Assembly: GCA_013289765.1 (NCBI GenBank)
Contig: JABCZI010000001.1
Coordinates: 372,001-436,000, forward strand
Length of the DNA: 64,000 nt
Source of the DNA: Acidobacteriota bacterium
Lineage (GTDB): Bacteria > Acidobacteriota > Terriglobia > Terriglobales > Acidobacteriaceae
Direction of reading: 5' to 3'
The position numbers and the translations under genes are program-made. This document shows, one piece after another, positions 44,943-52,126 of this stretch; positions within the stretch are counted from its first letter, which is position 1; each line of letters starts with the position of its first letter. Under the pieces are notes generated by a model, which was not told the DNA's origin, searched no databases, and saw nothing but the letters and a program-made list of their open reading frames with translations.

Positions 44943-45167
44943 CTAGCTCGCCTGCGCGAGCACCTTAGCGTCCAGTTCGCGCTCGGCTCGAAACCAATCG
45001 TCTAACTCGCTGCCCGGTTGTTCGCCGCGCTCAAGATAGATTTCGTATGCGCGACGTCTGATTTCCTTTTCAAGCGCTGCGTCTTTCCCCGCAGCCTCTC
45101 TCGGTTCCACCTGCTTGGAGCTCGCTTGGGACTCCTTACTTACGTTGCTCTTTAGTTTCGATGACAT
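44943..45167 (-). CDS. Small DUF2934 protein
   Basis: A 74-residue protein from the ATG at 45167, which has AAAGGAG seven bases upstream; an in-frame start at 45203 lacks a ribosome site. After a Ser/Lys-rich head, the DUF2934 motif is clear: EIRRRAYEIYLERGEQPGSE followed by LDDWFRAERELD. The domain is a short helical unit of unknown role found in many soil bacteria, often in stress-linked operons. It is part of the P2 operon. Confidence 0.85.
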   Translation of the reverse strand: MSSKLKSNVSKESQASSKQVEPREAAGKDAALEKEIRRRAYEIYLERGEQPGSELDDWFRAERELDAKVLAQAS

Positions 45168-45233
45168 ACTAATCTCCTTTCTCTTACCCAATCGTTCGGT
45201 CAACCTCCTTGCAAAGGTTGTTCCACTGAAAAC

Positions 45234-45956
45234 TTATTTCTGGAACTGTACCTCGCTGAAATCGATTGCTACCATAAGCATTTCCAGGATCGGCCGGCGA
45301 TCGGATCCACGCGTGTACGCGCGCCGTTTGCTTGGCAAACGAATGCCGTTGGCCTCCACGTAATCCGACGTCATCTGCACTGCCTTAAAGCCGCCCGCGA
45401 TATTCACCCTGTAGTCATGGCGGCGCAGCATCAAATCCTCCCCGAAGAAAAAATCCTGAATCTGGTTGTGGGTTTCGATCGAACCAGGGAAGTATGCGCG
45501 CAATACGCGCCACGTCTCTTGGCCCTCCTGCCAGGCCTGAGTTTCCTCGACTCGCACGCCATCCCTGGCAAGCAGGAAGGGAGTGGTGAGATACGTCCAT
45601 ACGGCTTCGCCGTTGAAATAGGCCCGATCGAGTGCGTCCCAAGGAGTACTCATTTGGTGACCCGCGAACGAGTCTTTAGGCGCACGGCGCTCAGCAACCA
45701 CTCTGCCATCGAGCTTCTCAATGGCTATACGATCTGGCGTGAACATGGTGCGCTGATCGGGAGCCCCATATGGCACGACCGACGAGCGTTCCTCATGCAA
45801 CCAAACAGTCATGCGGCGCGGAGTTGAGTCCTGAGGCGCTCCCTTGAGTGCGAATAGGCCGCCGCCGCTCACAATTGTGGCTTCAACTTTGTTGTAACCA
45901 TTCCAGCGATCTCTTCCGCCGTGAGCCTCAAGAATTCTGGCAAGCAGTTCGTTCAT
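45234..45956 (-). CDS. Uncharacterised 240-residue protein (AHGGRDRWN family)
   Basis: Starts at the ATG at 45956 with AAGGAG eight bases upstream. The N-terminus NELLARILEAHGGRDRWNGY and later blocks SFAGHQMSTPWDALDRAYF, AVWTYLTTPFLL and ETWRVLRAYFPGSIETHNQ are recalled from an unnamed family in Actinobacteria and Proteobacteria. No signal peptide is visible although the beta-strand pattern (FFFGEDLMLRRHDYRVNIAG) looks like a LolA-type or lipid-binding fold. Function unknown. It lies 26 bp after the alcohol dehydrogenase gene in the P2 operon. Confidence 0.75.
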   Translation of the reverse strand: MNELLARILEAHGGRDRWNGYNKVEATIVSGGGLFALKGAPQDSTPRRMTVWLHEERSSVVPYGAPDQRTMFTPDRIAIEKLDGRVVAERRAPKDSFAGHQMSTPWDALDRAYFNGEAVWTYLTTPFLLARDGVRVEETQAWQEGQETWRVLRAYFPGSIETHNQIQDFFFGEDLMLRRHDYRVNIAGGFKAVQMTSDYVEANGIRLPSKRRAYTRGSDRRPILEMLMVAIDFSEVQFQK

Positions 45957-45982
45957 CAACTATCTCCTTCGTTGTGCGCGCT

Positions 45983-47017
45983 CTAAGCCGCTTCGCTTTT
46001 CGGGACTAGCACCATGCGAAACCGTGCCTTGCCTTGCATCATGCGAGCGTAAGCATCGGCAGCTTGTTCGAGTGGAAGTGTCTCGATCATCGGCCGAATG
46101 CTCTCGAGGACGCTAAAGGCCAGAGTGTCCTCGTTATCGATCGGAGTTCCGGTCAAGCTCCCATAGATCGAGCGCCCTCCAAACACGAGCGGGAATGCAT
46201 TTAATTGGATCGGGTCCCCCGGCACCCCCACTACGATGAGCTTGCCGCGCACTGCAAGGCCGGACACAAGCGGCCCCATCGCATCACCACTGGGGGCCGT
46301 TGCAAGAATCGCTCTCGCCCCGCCCATACGCTGCAGCACCGCTGCGGCATCATCCACGGCAGTATCGATGTAAACGTGCGCGCCCAAGTCTTTTGCAAGC
46401 TTTTCCTTGTCGCGTCCCTTTCCGATTGCGACAGTACGGAATCCCATGTGCCGGGCAAACTGGACGCCAAGATGCCCCAGGCCACCAATACCCTGCACAG
46501 CTACCAGATCTCCGCCGCGCAATCCGGCATTGCGAAGAGCGTTGTAGGTGGTGATGCCCGCGCATAGAAGAGGTGCGGCTTCCGCGGATGTGAGTTCATC
46601 CGGCACCGAAGAGAGGGCACGCGCTTCAGCGATCATCACCTCCGCATATCCTCCATCTACAGTTACTCCCGACACCACAGGGTTCTGACAATTTACGATG
46701 TCCCCGCGCCGGCACGGTTCGCACACCCCGTCTTCTCCGGCAATTAGGCCGACTCCAACCCGTTGACCGATTTTCCATCTGGACACTCCAATGCCCAGAG
46801 CTTCAATACGGCCGACGACTTCATGTCCCGGAACACGCGGCAGAGTCAGGCCTGGGTAAGTTCCAGTGACCGTGGCCGCATCGGTGTGACAGATTCCACA
46901 TGCTTCCACCCGAATACGAACCTGGCCTGGTCCGGGCTCGGGGACTTGTCGTTCTACTACTCGAAGCGTGCCGGGTGCTGAAACTTCGACCGCTTTGTAT
47001 GTATCTTTCATTTCCAT
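45983..47017 (-). CDS. Zinc-dependent alcohol dehydrogenase
   Basis: A 344-residue medium-chain dehydrogenase. The ATG at 47017 has AGAGG about ten bases upstream; starts further up would overlap the STAS gene. Catalytic zinc ligands are seen in ACGICHTDAATV and VPGHEVVGRIEALG. The NAD(P) motif is VQGIGGLGHLGVQFARHMG. The structural zinc loop reads GEDGVCEPCRRGDIVNC, with only three Cys where AdhA/YjgB-type enzymes have four; the first is Asp. It probably interconverts an alcohol and an aldehyde in the cytoplasm. It is second in the P2 operon. Confidence 0.9.
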   Translation of the reverse strand: MEMKDTYKAVEVSAPGTLRVVERQVPEPGPGQVRIRVEACGICHTDAATVTGTYPGLTLPRVPGHEVVGRIEALGIGVSRWKIGQRVGVGLIAGEDGVCEPCRRGDIVNCQNPVVSGVTVDGGYAEVMIAEARALSSVPDELTSAEAAPLLCAGITTYNALRNAGLRGGDLVAVQGIGGLGHLGVQFARHMGFRTVAIGKGRDKEKLAKDLGAHVYIDTAVDDAAAVLQRMGGARAILATAPSGDAMGPLVSGLAVRGKLIVVGVPGDPIQLNAFPLVFGGRSIYGSLTGTPIDNEDTLAFSVLESIRPMIETLPLEQAADAYARMMQGKARFRMVLVPKSEAA

Positions 47018-47090
47018 TTCGTGTGTACCTCTCATTTGTTTTTCAGTCCGGCCGAACGACGAGGGCGTCACTGCCACGATGATTCCACTC

Positions 47091-47351
47091 TCAACCTTTT
47101 TCTCTTTCCATCCATTCGCGTAAATATGAAGGACAGTTCTCAAGCTTCACGCCATCCGCTTCGCAACGCAGGAAGAAGCCCATTACCTCGCGATCGATTA
47201 CGCCAACGTCCTTCAGATCTAAAACAATGTCCCGCTCCGTTTGAATTTCAAAAAGCCTGCTCAATTCAGCTATCACCTGTGTTTCGAGTCGGCCACTCAC
47301 GATAAACACTGTGGAGCTTCCTCGTGCCGCAGTCTCAATCCTGAAAGTCAT
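47091..47351 (-). CDS. STAS-domain protein lacking the phosphorylatable Ser
   Basis: An 86-residue single STAS domain: FRIETAARGSSTVFIVSGRL, then RDIVLDLKDVGVIDREVMGF and the ending SYLREWMEREKG. In anti-sigma antagonists the loop is D-S-x-G with the Ser phosphorylated; here it is VIDREVMGF, so Arg replaces Ser. It may act constitutively or as a simple protein-binding module. It is the first gene after promoter P2, with a leader of about 73 bases. No anti-sigma kinase is nearby. Confidence 0.82.
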   Translation of the reverse strand: MTFRIETAARGSSTVFIVSGRLETQVIAELSRLFEIQTERDIVLDLKDVGVIDREVMGFFLRCEADGVKLENCPSYLREWMEREKG

Positions 47352-47434
47352 CGATCAGGCCGTTTGACCTATGTCGCAGTCGCGGTTGCACCCCACTGCA
47401 TTGCTTCCGTCGCAGAGCCGGTCATGAGTAGTAG

Positions 47435-47451
47435 TGCAACCGAGGGCCCAA
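47435..47451 (-). promoter_or_regulatory. Predicted sigma-54 promoter P2 (-24/-12) for the STAS-ADH operon
   Basis: On the minus strand the sequence is TTGGGCCCTCGGTTGCA, with GG and GC ten bases apart and a perfect TTGCA -12 box. It points to the STAS gene. Together with the block at 47489-47528 it aligns over about 95 bp with the P1 region. The operon it would serve runs without strand change to the activator gene. Confidence 0.8.
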
Positions 47452-47488
47452 TCGGATTTCATTGAAAACAGGGATTGGACAGGAAATT

Positions 47489-47528
47489 GGAGCGACAGAA
47501 TCTTAGAAGGTGTCAGAATTCTGCGAGT
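47489..47528 (-). promoter_or_regulatory. Activator-binding block upstream of P2
   Basis: GGTGTCAGAATTCTGCGAGT (47509-47528) and GGAGCGACAGAATCTTAG (47489-47506) match the P1 block in sequence and in distance to the promoter; the palindrome is centred about 94 bases before the predicted transcription start. One arm of the palindrome is less regular than at P1. Confidence 0.7.
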
Positions 47529-47599
47529 TCGCTCGGTGCGAACCGCCAAGACGAAACTCAACATAAAGAAATACGCCTTCTAGTTGATCCTCTCTTTGG

Positions 47600-47635
47600 A
47601 CTCGCAGAATTCGGACAGTTCCTAGGATTCCATCC
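47600..47635 (+). promoter_or_regulatory. Third, diverged copy of the activator block, opposite orientation
   Basis: ACTCGCAGAATTCGGACAGT (47600-47619), then CCTAGGATTCCATCC (47621-47635), aligns with the P1 and P2 blocks read on the other strand, with more changes in the second element. It faces the GH15 gene at 48135. No -24/-12 promoter with correct spacing was found at the matching distance (about 47680-47697). The rest of the 47352-48134 gap contains P2 and its sites but no gene. Confidence 0.5.
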
Positions 47636-48134
47636 GAGTCGTGGATTTCAAAAGCGAAGATGCGGCGCAAACGATGGCGCTCGCACCCGCACCTTGCCTT
47701 GACAATTAGTATGGTCGGAGGAGAAGCGCCTTAGACGGCTGTTATCGCTTCCGGCCATTCCCGGAACCGTTGCGACTGTCGTCTTCAACTGCTCGATTGG
47801 ATTGATCAGCTGCCCAGGATGGCATAGACGCTGCGCACCATCTTCCTTCCCCATATCGGGGGAATCTACGGGAGTCAACTTTCTAAGTGATATTTTCTTC
47901 CATGTCAGAACCGTTTAGGCTGTAGAAAGCGCATCGCTCACTCCGGTTACAGAGTTCCGCACGCGCGTTCGAACCTAGGAGAATGTCTATGGCTGGCACA
48001 GCAGAAATCTTGACGCCCCTACCATCCGAAGAGCTGCATACGATGGATGCCTAATTGGCACGCTTGTAATTATTTATCGGCGGGCATGATCTATATGAGG
48101 ACACTAATTCGAACCACAGGAAGGAAACACAGCG

Positions 48135-49973
48135 ATGTCCTATCGGCCTATCGAGAATTACGGAATCATCGGCAACATGCGCACGGTTGCCCTGGTGGGT
48201 ATGAACGGCTCGATCGACTGGTATTGCCACCCACAGTTTGATTCGCCCAGCATTTTCGGAGCGATCCTGGATGACAAAAAGGGCGGCCGATTCCAAATTT
48301 CCGCCGGCGGTAATGTTGTCCGACACAAGCAGTTCTATTGGCCCTCCACCAACGTCCTGGTTACGCGCTTCCTGTTGGGGGATGGAATCGCCGAACTGGA
48401 AGACTTCATGCCGGTGGGTTTAACCTCCGACTCGCCTGGGGCTCATCGTATTTGTCGTCGCATACGCTGTGTCCGGGGGGCTGTACCCATTTCGGTATCC
48501 TGCCGTCCGGCTTTCGATTATGGACGACAGATCCACGACACCCAGATCGAGACTCACGGAGCAACATTCAAAGGGAGCAGTTTGAGCCTGGCGCTTTCCG
48601 CCAGCGTGCCCCTCAGTAAGGATGGGCAAGGCGGAGTAAGTGCTGAGTTCGTTCTCGCCGAAGGAAAATCGCAAGTCTTCATTCTTCGGGACGATTGTGC
48701 CGACGGTGTGCCCTGTCCGCCGTCCGAGAAAGAGGCCGAGGAGATACTACAAGGCACCGTGAAATTCTGGCACGACTGGCTTTCCTCTTGCACTTACCAT
48801 GGGCGCTGGCGGGATCAGGTACAAAGATCAGCTTTGGCCCTGAAGCTTCTCACTTTTCAACCCACCGGCGCCATCATAGCCGCGCCCACCACAAGTTTGC
48901 CCGAGGTTATCGGAGGCGCTCGCAATTGGGATTACCGCTACACCTGGATCCGCGATGCAGCCTTCACGGTCTATGCCTTTCTGCGCATCGGCTTCAGAGA
49001 TGAGGCCGCTGCCTTCATGAGCTGGATAAGAGATTATGCGTCCAAACACGTCAATCCGAAAACCGCCGGCGCAGTCGTCCTCACGATCGAGGGCGGCACG
49101 CAGCTTCCCGAGCAAACGCTGGATCACTGGGAAGGGTATCGAGGGTCGCGGCCCGTTCGCATCGGCAATGCAGCCGTTTCGCAGTTCCAGGGAGACATCT
49201 ACGGCGAGTTTATGGACGCGTTTTACCTGTCCAACAAGTACGTCAGTCCCACCTCCTATGACGTTTGGGTGAAGATCCGCAAGCGTCTGGACTGGATCTG
49301 CGAAAACTGGCAGCTTCCTGATGCCGGCATTTGGGAGATGCGCAATCGCCAGGAACATTTCGTCTACTCAAAAGTCATGAACTGGGTGGCGCTCGATCGC
49401 GGCCTTCGGCTGGCTGACAAGCGTGCGCTTCCAGCGGACCGGGCAAAGTGGATGCGCGAACGTGATCGTATCTACGAAGAAGTAATGACCCAAGGCTGGA
49501 ACGAGAAGCGCCAAGCCTTTACGCAATTTTACGGCAGCGAAGACCTGGACGCGTCGCTCCTTATTATGCCGCTCGTGTTCTTCATGGCGCCCACTGATCC
49601 GCGGATGATCAGCACCATAAACGCCATCCTCAAGAATCCGCGAGATGGAGGTCTCGTCAGCGACAGCCTTGTCTATCGCTATCCGCCGCAACCCCGTATC
49701 GACGGTCTGCCGGGCGAGGAAGGTACTTTCAACATGTGCTCCTTTTGGCTGGTAGAGGCGCTGACGCGAGCAGGTCAGGCAGATCCCGAAAAACTGGATC
49801 ATGCCAGGCTGTTGTTTGAACGGGTGCTCGGCTATGCCAACCATCTCGGGCTTTACGCGGAACAAACCGGGCCGCAAGGCGAGGCGCTGGGCAATTTCCC
49901 GCAGGCCTTTACACACCTGGCGCTGATCAGTGCCGCATTCAATCTGGACCGAATGTTGGGGAGCCAGGTTTGA
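48135..49973 (+). CDS. GH15 family glycoside hydrolase (glucoamylase/trehalase-like)
   Basis: A 612-residue cytoplasmic enzyme. The N-terminal beta domain begins [20 protein letters not shown] and [19 protein letters not shown], typical of the bacterial GH15 group that includes mycobacterial trehalase. The (alpha/alpha)6 catalytic domain has [20 protein letters not shown], the general acid Glu in [18 protein letters not shown] and the general base Glu in [20 protein letters not shown]. It hydrolyses alpha-glucosidic bonds in trehalose, maltooligosaccharide or glycogen; which one cannot be decided. It stands alone, with TTGGCACG at 48055-48062 upstream but no matching -12 box. Confidence 0.92.
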   Translation: MSYRPIENYGIIGNMRTVALVGMNGSIDWYCHPQFDSPSIFGAILDDKKGGRFQISAGGNVVRHKQFYWPSTNVLVTRFLLGDGIAELEDFMPVGLTSDSPGAHRICRRIRCVRGAVPISVSCRPAFDYGRQIHDTQIETHGATFKGSSLSLALSASVPLSKDGQGGVSAEFVLAEGKSQVFILRDDCADGVPCPPSEKEAEEILQGTVKFWHDWLSSCTYHGRWRDQVQRSALALKLLTFQPTGAIIAAPTTSLPEVIGGARNWDYRYTWIRDAAFTVYAFLRIGFRDEAAAFMSWIRDYASKHVNPKTAGAVVLTIEGGTQLPEQTLDHWEGYRGSRPVRIGNAAVSQFQGDIYGEFMDAFYLSNKYVSPTSYDVWVKIRKRLDWICENWQLPDAGIWEMRNRQEHFVYSKVMNWVALDRGLRLADKRALPADRAKWMRERDRIYEEVMTQGWNEKRQAFTQFYGSEDLDASLLIMPLVFFMAPTDPRMISTINAILKNPRDGGLVSDSLVYRYPPQPRIDGLPGEEGTFNMCSFWLVEALTRAGQADPEKLDHARLLFERVLGYANHLGLYAEQTGPQGEALGNFPQAFTHLALISAAFNLDRMLGSQV

Positions 49974-50170
49974 CCTACGACGGTCTCGTCACAAAGCGTT
50001 AGGAGAGTGCATGCCAGCTTGCCGCGTCCAAGGTAATATTTCTTCCTGAGGACTCCACCAAAGACATTTTTAGGCCCAGACTGAATAAGGGGAAATTTAT
50101 GCCCTGTCCGCCGGGTTATCGCGCCGAGATGAAAGGAGAAATCATCGAGAGCGCGTGCAAATTGTTCAAT

Positions 50171-50317
50171 GCTGCTCTGATTTCGAATTGTGCTGAGTGT
50201 GCCGCCATATTGTTCGAGTCGCTCTTGAAATTAGCTTAAATTGTGAGTCCTATTGCACCACGATCTGCCCGGTCATTTTCCGGTGGATGGTGCAGTAGTA
50301 GGGATACGTTCCCGCCT
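50171..50317. repeat. Direct repeat, copy A, of the cupredoxin-sigma junction
   Basis: Pairs with 54701-54847 in the same orientation about 4.5 kb away. It covers the first 12-13 codons of the ECF sigma gene and the last codons of the cupredoxin gene (minus strand). The perfect part is 50171-50236. Confidence 0.85.
50250..50317 (-). pseudogene. 3' remnant of a cupredoxin gene
   Basis: The minus strand encodes GTYPYYCTIHRKMTGQIVVQ followed by a TAG stop at 50250-50252. It matches the end of the cupredoxin at 54780-55130 (YYCTIHPKMTGQIVVQ), including the Cys, His and Met copper ligands. There is no upstream coding sequence. It is part of the duplicated junction. Confidence 0.75.
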
Positions 50318-50383
50318 CCGAGCCCCACAGAAACAAACCACTGCGCTAAAAGCCCCGATTCACAACTTGATTAAGGGCTGGGG

Positions 50384-50578
50384 TCAGGACGGGTCGTCGA
50401 CAACGGGCGTTTTGGTGCTGACAGGCTTCTCTTCTTCAGCTTTCAAGGCCGATTTGAAACCGCGGATACCTTCCCCGATTCCTTTGCCTAGTTCAGGAAG
50501 TTTTTTTGGCCCGAACACGAGTAAGGCAATTCCGAAAATCATCAGGAGATGCGTCGGTTGAAATAGTCCTTCTAACAT
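50384..50578 (-). CDS. tatA: TatA/E-type twin-arginine translocase subunit
   Basis: A 64-residue protein from the ATG at 50578, which has AAGGAGG six bases upstream; a longer reading from 50692 adds a Cys-rich head with no ribosome site. The short membrane helix (HLLMIFGIALLVF), the GPKKLPELGKGIGEGIRGFK amphipathic helix and the charged tail are typical of TatA. It forms the pore for folded Tat substrates. It sits directly downstream of a Tat-dependent ferritin-like gene. No tatB or tatC is in this window, so it is a satellite copy. Confidence 0.92.
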   Translation of the reverse strand: MLEGLFQPTHLLMIFGIALLVFGPKKLPELGKGIGEGIRGFKSALKAEEEKPVSTKTPVVDDPS

Positions 50579-50692
50579 ACTGCCTCCTTCATATCTGATA
50601 AGACAATCTCCACTATCACACGACAACAATGCAGACGCTGCAACCGTGACCAGATGCAGCGTCTGCCTACAACAAGGGGAGGGCTGCAACAA

Positions 50693-51886
50693 TTACAAAG
50701 CGCGTCGGACTGAATCAGCTTCGGTCGCCAACTTGTTAACCAGGCTGAAGAACACCTCCGACTGACCCAGGAATAAGAGATCCTTAGTGAAAGACCTGAT
50801 TGTGGCCACGGCGCCGCCGTTCTGAGTCAGCGTTGGTCGAATCACGGAGCACTGGGGTAGATTGTTGTTGATAAACCCGCATGGCTCAGGCAGGATCAAG
50901 TTCGTTTGATCGAGCTCTGACTTAGGGGCATTTAGATCAGGAAAGGTCAGCCCAGTAACTGGATCAGTTACGCCAGCTAGAGGCTGACTCACTGCGTTGC
51001 CCGCCTTGTCATGCCAAAGCCCGAAATGGTCGATCTCGACTCCTCCGATGCTGATGAGGATTCGTAGAACTTCAGGGTCCGTCGCCTTGAGGGCCAGAGT
51101 CGGATAGAGACTAGCTCCACCCTGCTCAATATATGCAAAGTGAAATCCCGCTGTATTTGCGATGGCCTGCATGCGAGCCTCTTGCGGGTTAGCCGGAGGC
51201 ACCGGTTGCGGCTGATCAGGTGGAGTATCGCTGTCGTTTAGAGGTATGGCGGGCTGGTTCTCAATGGTAAATGGTCCTTTGAACGTCGCCCCTAAATCCG
51301 GATTCTTTGTGCTGCGGTACCGTGTGTACCAACTTAGATCAACGTTGAGCTTCATAAGGTTGGTCAATCTTCCGACATCCTTGGCTCCGGTCGCTTGACT
51401 GCTGGGCAAAGTTCGGAACGCATCCAGATCAACCGGCTCCGCCCCTTTGGAAATCAAGTATGCGTTCAGGAAGGCCGCATGACTGATCTCATCATCGGTG
51501 TTATCGGCGATATATTGCGCCATATCGCCATCAAGGTTGCTGAGTGCGGCGATGTATGCCGGATTACCCCCTTGGACTCCTCCGAGCTCGTTGTATTGCT
51601 GCCATAAGTCAACCTCGATGAGTTCAGCCGCCGCTGCGAACCGCAACAGGGCAGCGTCGCCTCGGGAAAGCTTGCCCGAGCTTTGCGCGGCTTGCGCGTT
51701 GCTCTCAGCTCCCAAGAAGGCTCCCGCTGACAGCGTTGCACCGGCGATTCCCAGGCCCTTGAGGAATGAACGCCTCTTGACTACCCCCTGCCAGTGACGT
51801 TGAACACTTTCTTCGGTTGCAGACTGACTTGCCTCAGGTGAGTCTGTCTCAGACACCACCACAGATAGAGGATTCTTCTCTTTCAT
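50693..51886 (-). CDS. Tat-exported ferritin-like domain protein
   Basis: A 397-residue protein. The N-terminus carries a twin-arginine signal, VKRRSFLKGLGIAGATLSAG, behind a charged head of about 35 residues. The mature part begins with a helical ferritin-like region (DAALLRFAAAAELIEVDLWQ, DDEISHAAFLNAYLISKGAE) with Glu and His spacing expected for a di-metal site, of the ferritin_2 type. The C-terminal half (EVLRILISIGGVEIDHFGLW and more) is less familiar. It may protect the periplasm from metal or peroxide stress; that is inferred. A predicted ECF promoter lies upstream (51939-51992). tatA follows. Confidence 0.82.
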   Translation of the reverse strand: MKEKNPLSVVVSETDSPEASQSATEESVQRHWQGVVKRRSFLKGLGIAGATLSAGAFLGAESNAQAAQSSGKLSRGDAALLRFAAAAELIEVDLWQQYNELGGVQGGNPAYIAALSNLDGDMAQYIADNTDDEISHAAFLNAYLISKGAEPVDLDAFRTLPSSQATGAKDVGRLTNLMKLNVDLSWYTRYRSTKNPDLGATFKGPFTIENQPAIPLNDSDTPPDQPQPVPPANPQEARMQAIANTAGFHFAYIEQGGASLYPTLALKATDPEVLRILISIGGVEIDHFGLWHDKAGNAVSQPLAGVTDPVTGLTFPDLNAPKSELDQTNLILPEPCGFINNNLPQCSVIRPTLTQNGGAVATIRSFTKDLLFLGQSEVFFSLVNKLATEADSVRRAL

Positions 51887-51938
51887 GGTTTGCGCTCCAA
51901 TTCATTTGTTTTGGTTTTTTTCCAGCAGTACTCAACGC

Positions 51939-51992
51939 TTAGACGCAGCGGCCCAGTGGCAAGATACCGAGAGGATGTCATTTGATTGTCAA
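51939..51992 (-). promoter_or_regulatory. Predicted ECF-type promoter for the ferritin-like gene
   Basis: On the minus strand: upstream block ACAATCAAATGACATCC, then GTATC as a -35-like element, 17 bases, and CGTCTAA as a -10-like element. CGTC is the common core of ECF -10 boxes. The same layout with 26 of 30 matching bases in the upstream block plus -35 occurs before the TIGR03118 gene. The rest of the gap 51887-52126 has no gene. Confidence 0.55.
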
Positions 51993-52126
51993 CTCTTTGC
52001 AACCTCGCGGAGACAATTACTGCGATACTGACGAGCGCGAAACTTTTAAAGGGGACCACGTGCTTGCCAACGATTACCTCTTGCGGTAAGGGCGCACCGA
52101 AATGCGCCCTTACCAAGAGGATGGTC

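Larger units (their letters stand above)
49974..50383. other. Gap holding a duplicated cupredoxin/sigma-gene remnant
   Basis: This 410-bp stretch has no intact gene. At 50171-50317 it carries a copy of the sequence at 54701-54847. The first 66 bp are identical; the next 80 bp differ at about fifteen positions. The remainder shows no coding signal. Confidence 0.7.

Noticed and set aside
40328-47529. Direct repeats of about 95 bp first read as ends of an integrated element
   Set aside because: Both copies contain correctly spaced -24/-12 promoters and palindromic sites and point at operon starts, so shared promoter architecture explains them better. No integrase or transposase is present between them.
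48055-48062. TTGGCACG, a perfect -24 sigma-54 box upstream of the GH15 gene
   Set aside because: The GC of the -12 box is absent at the required distance (AT is found), so it is not called as a promoter.
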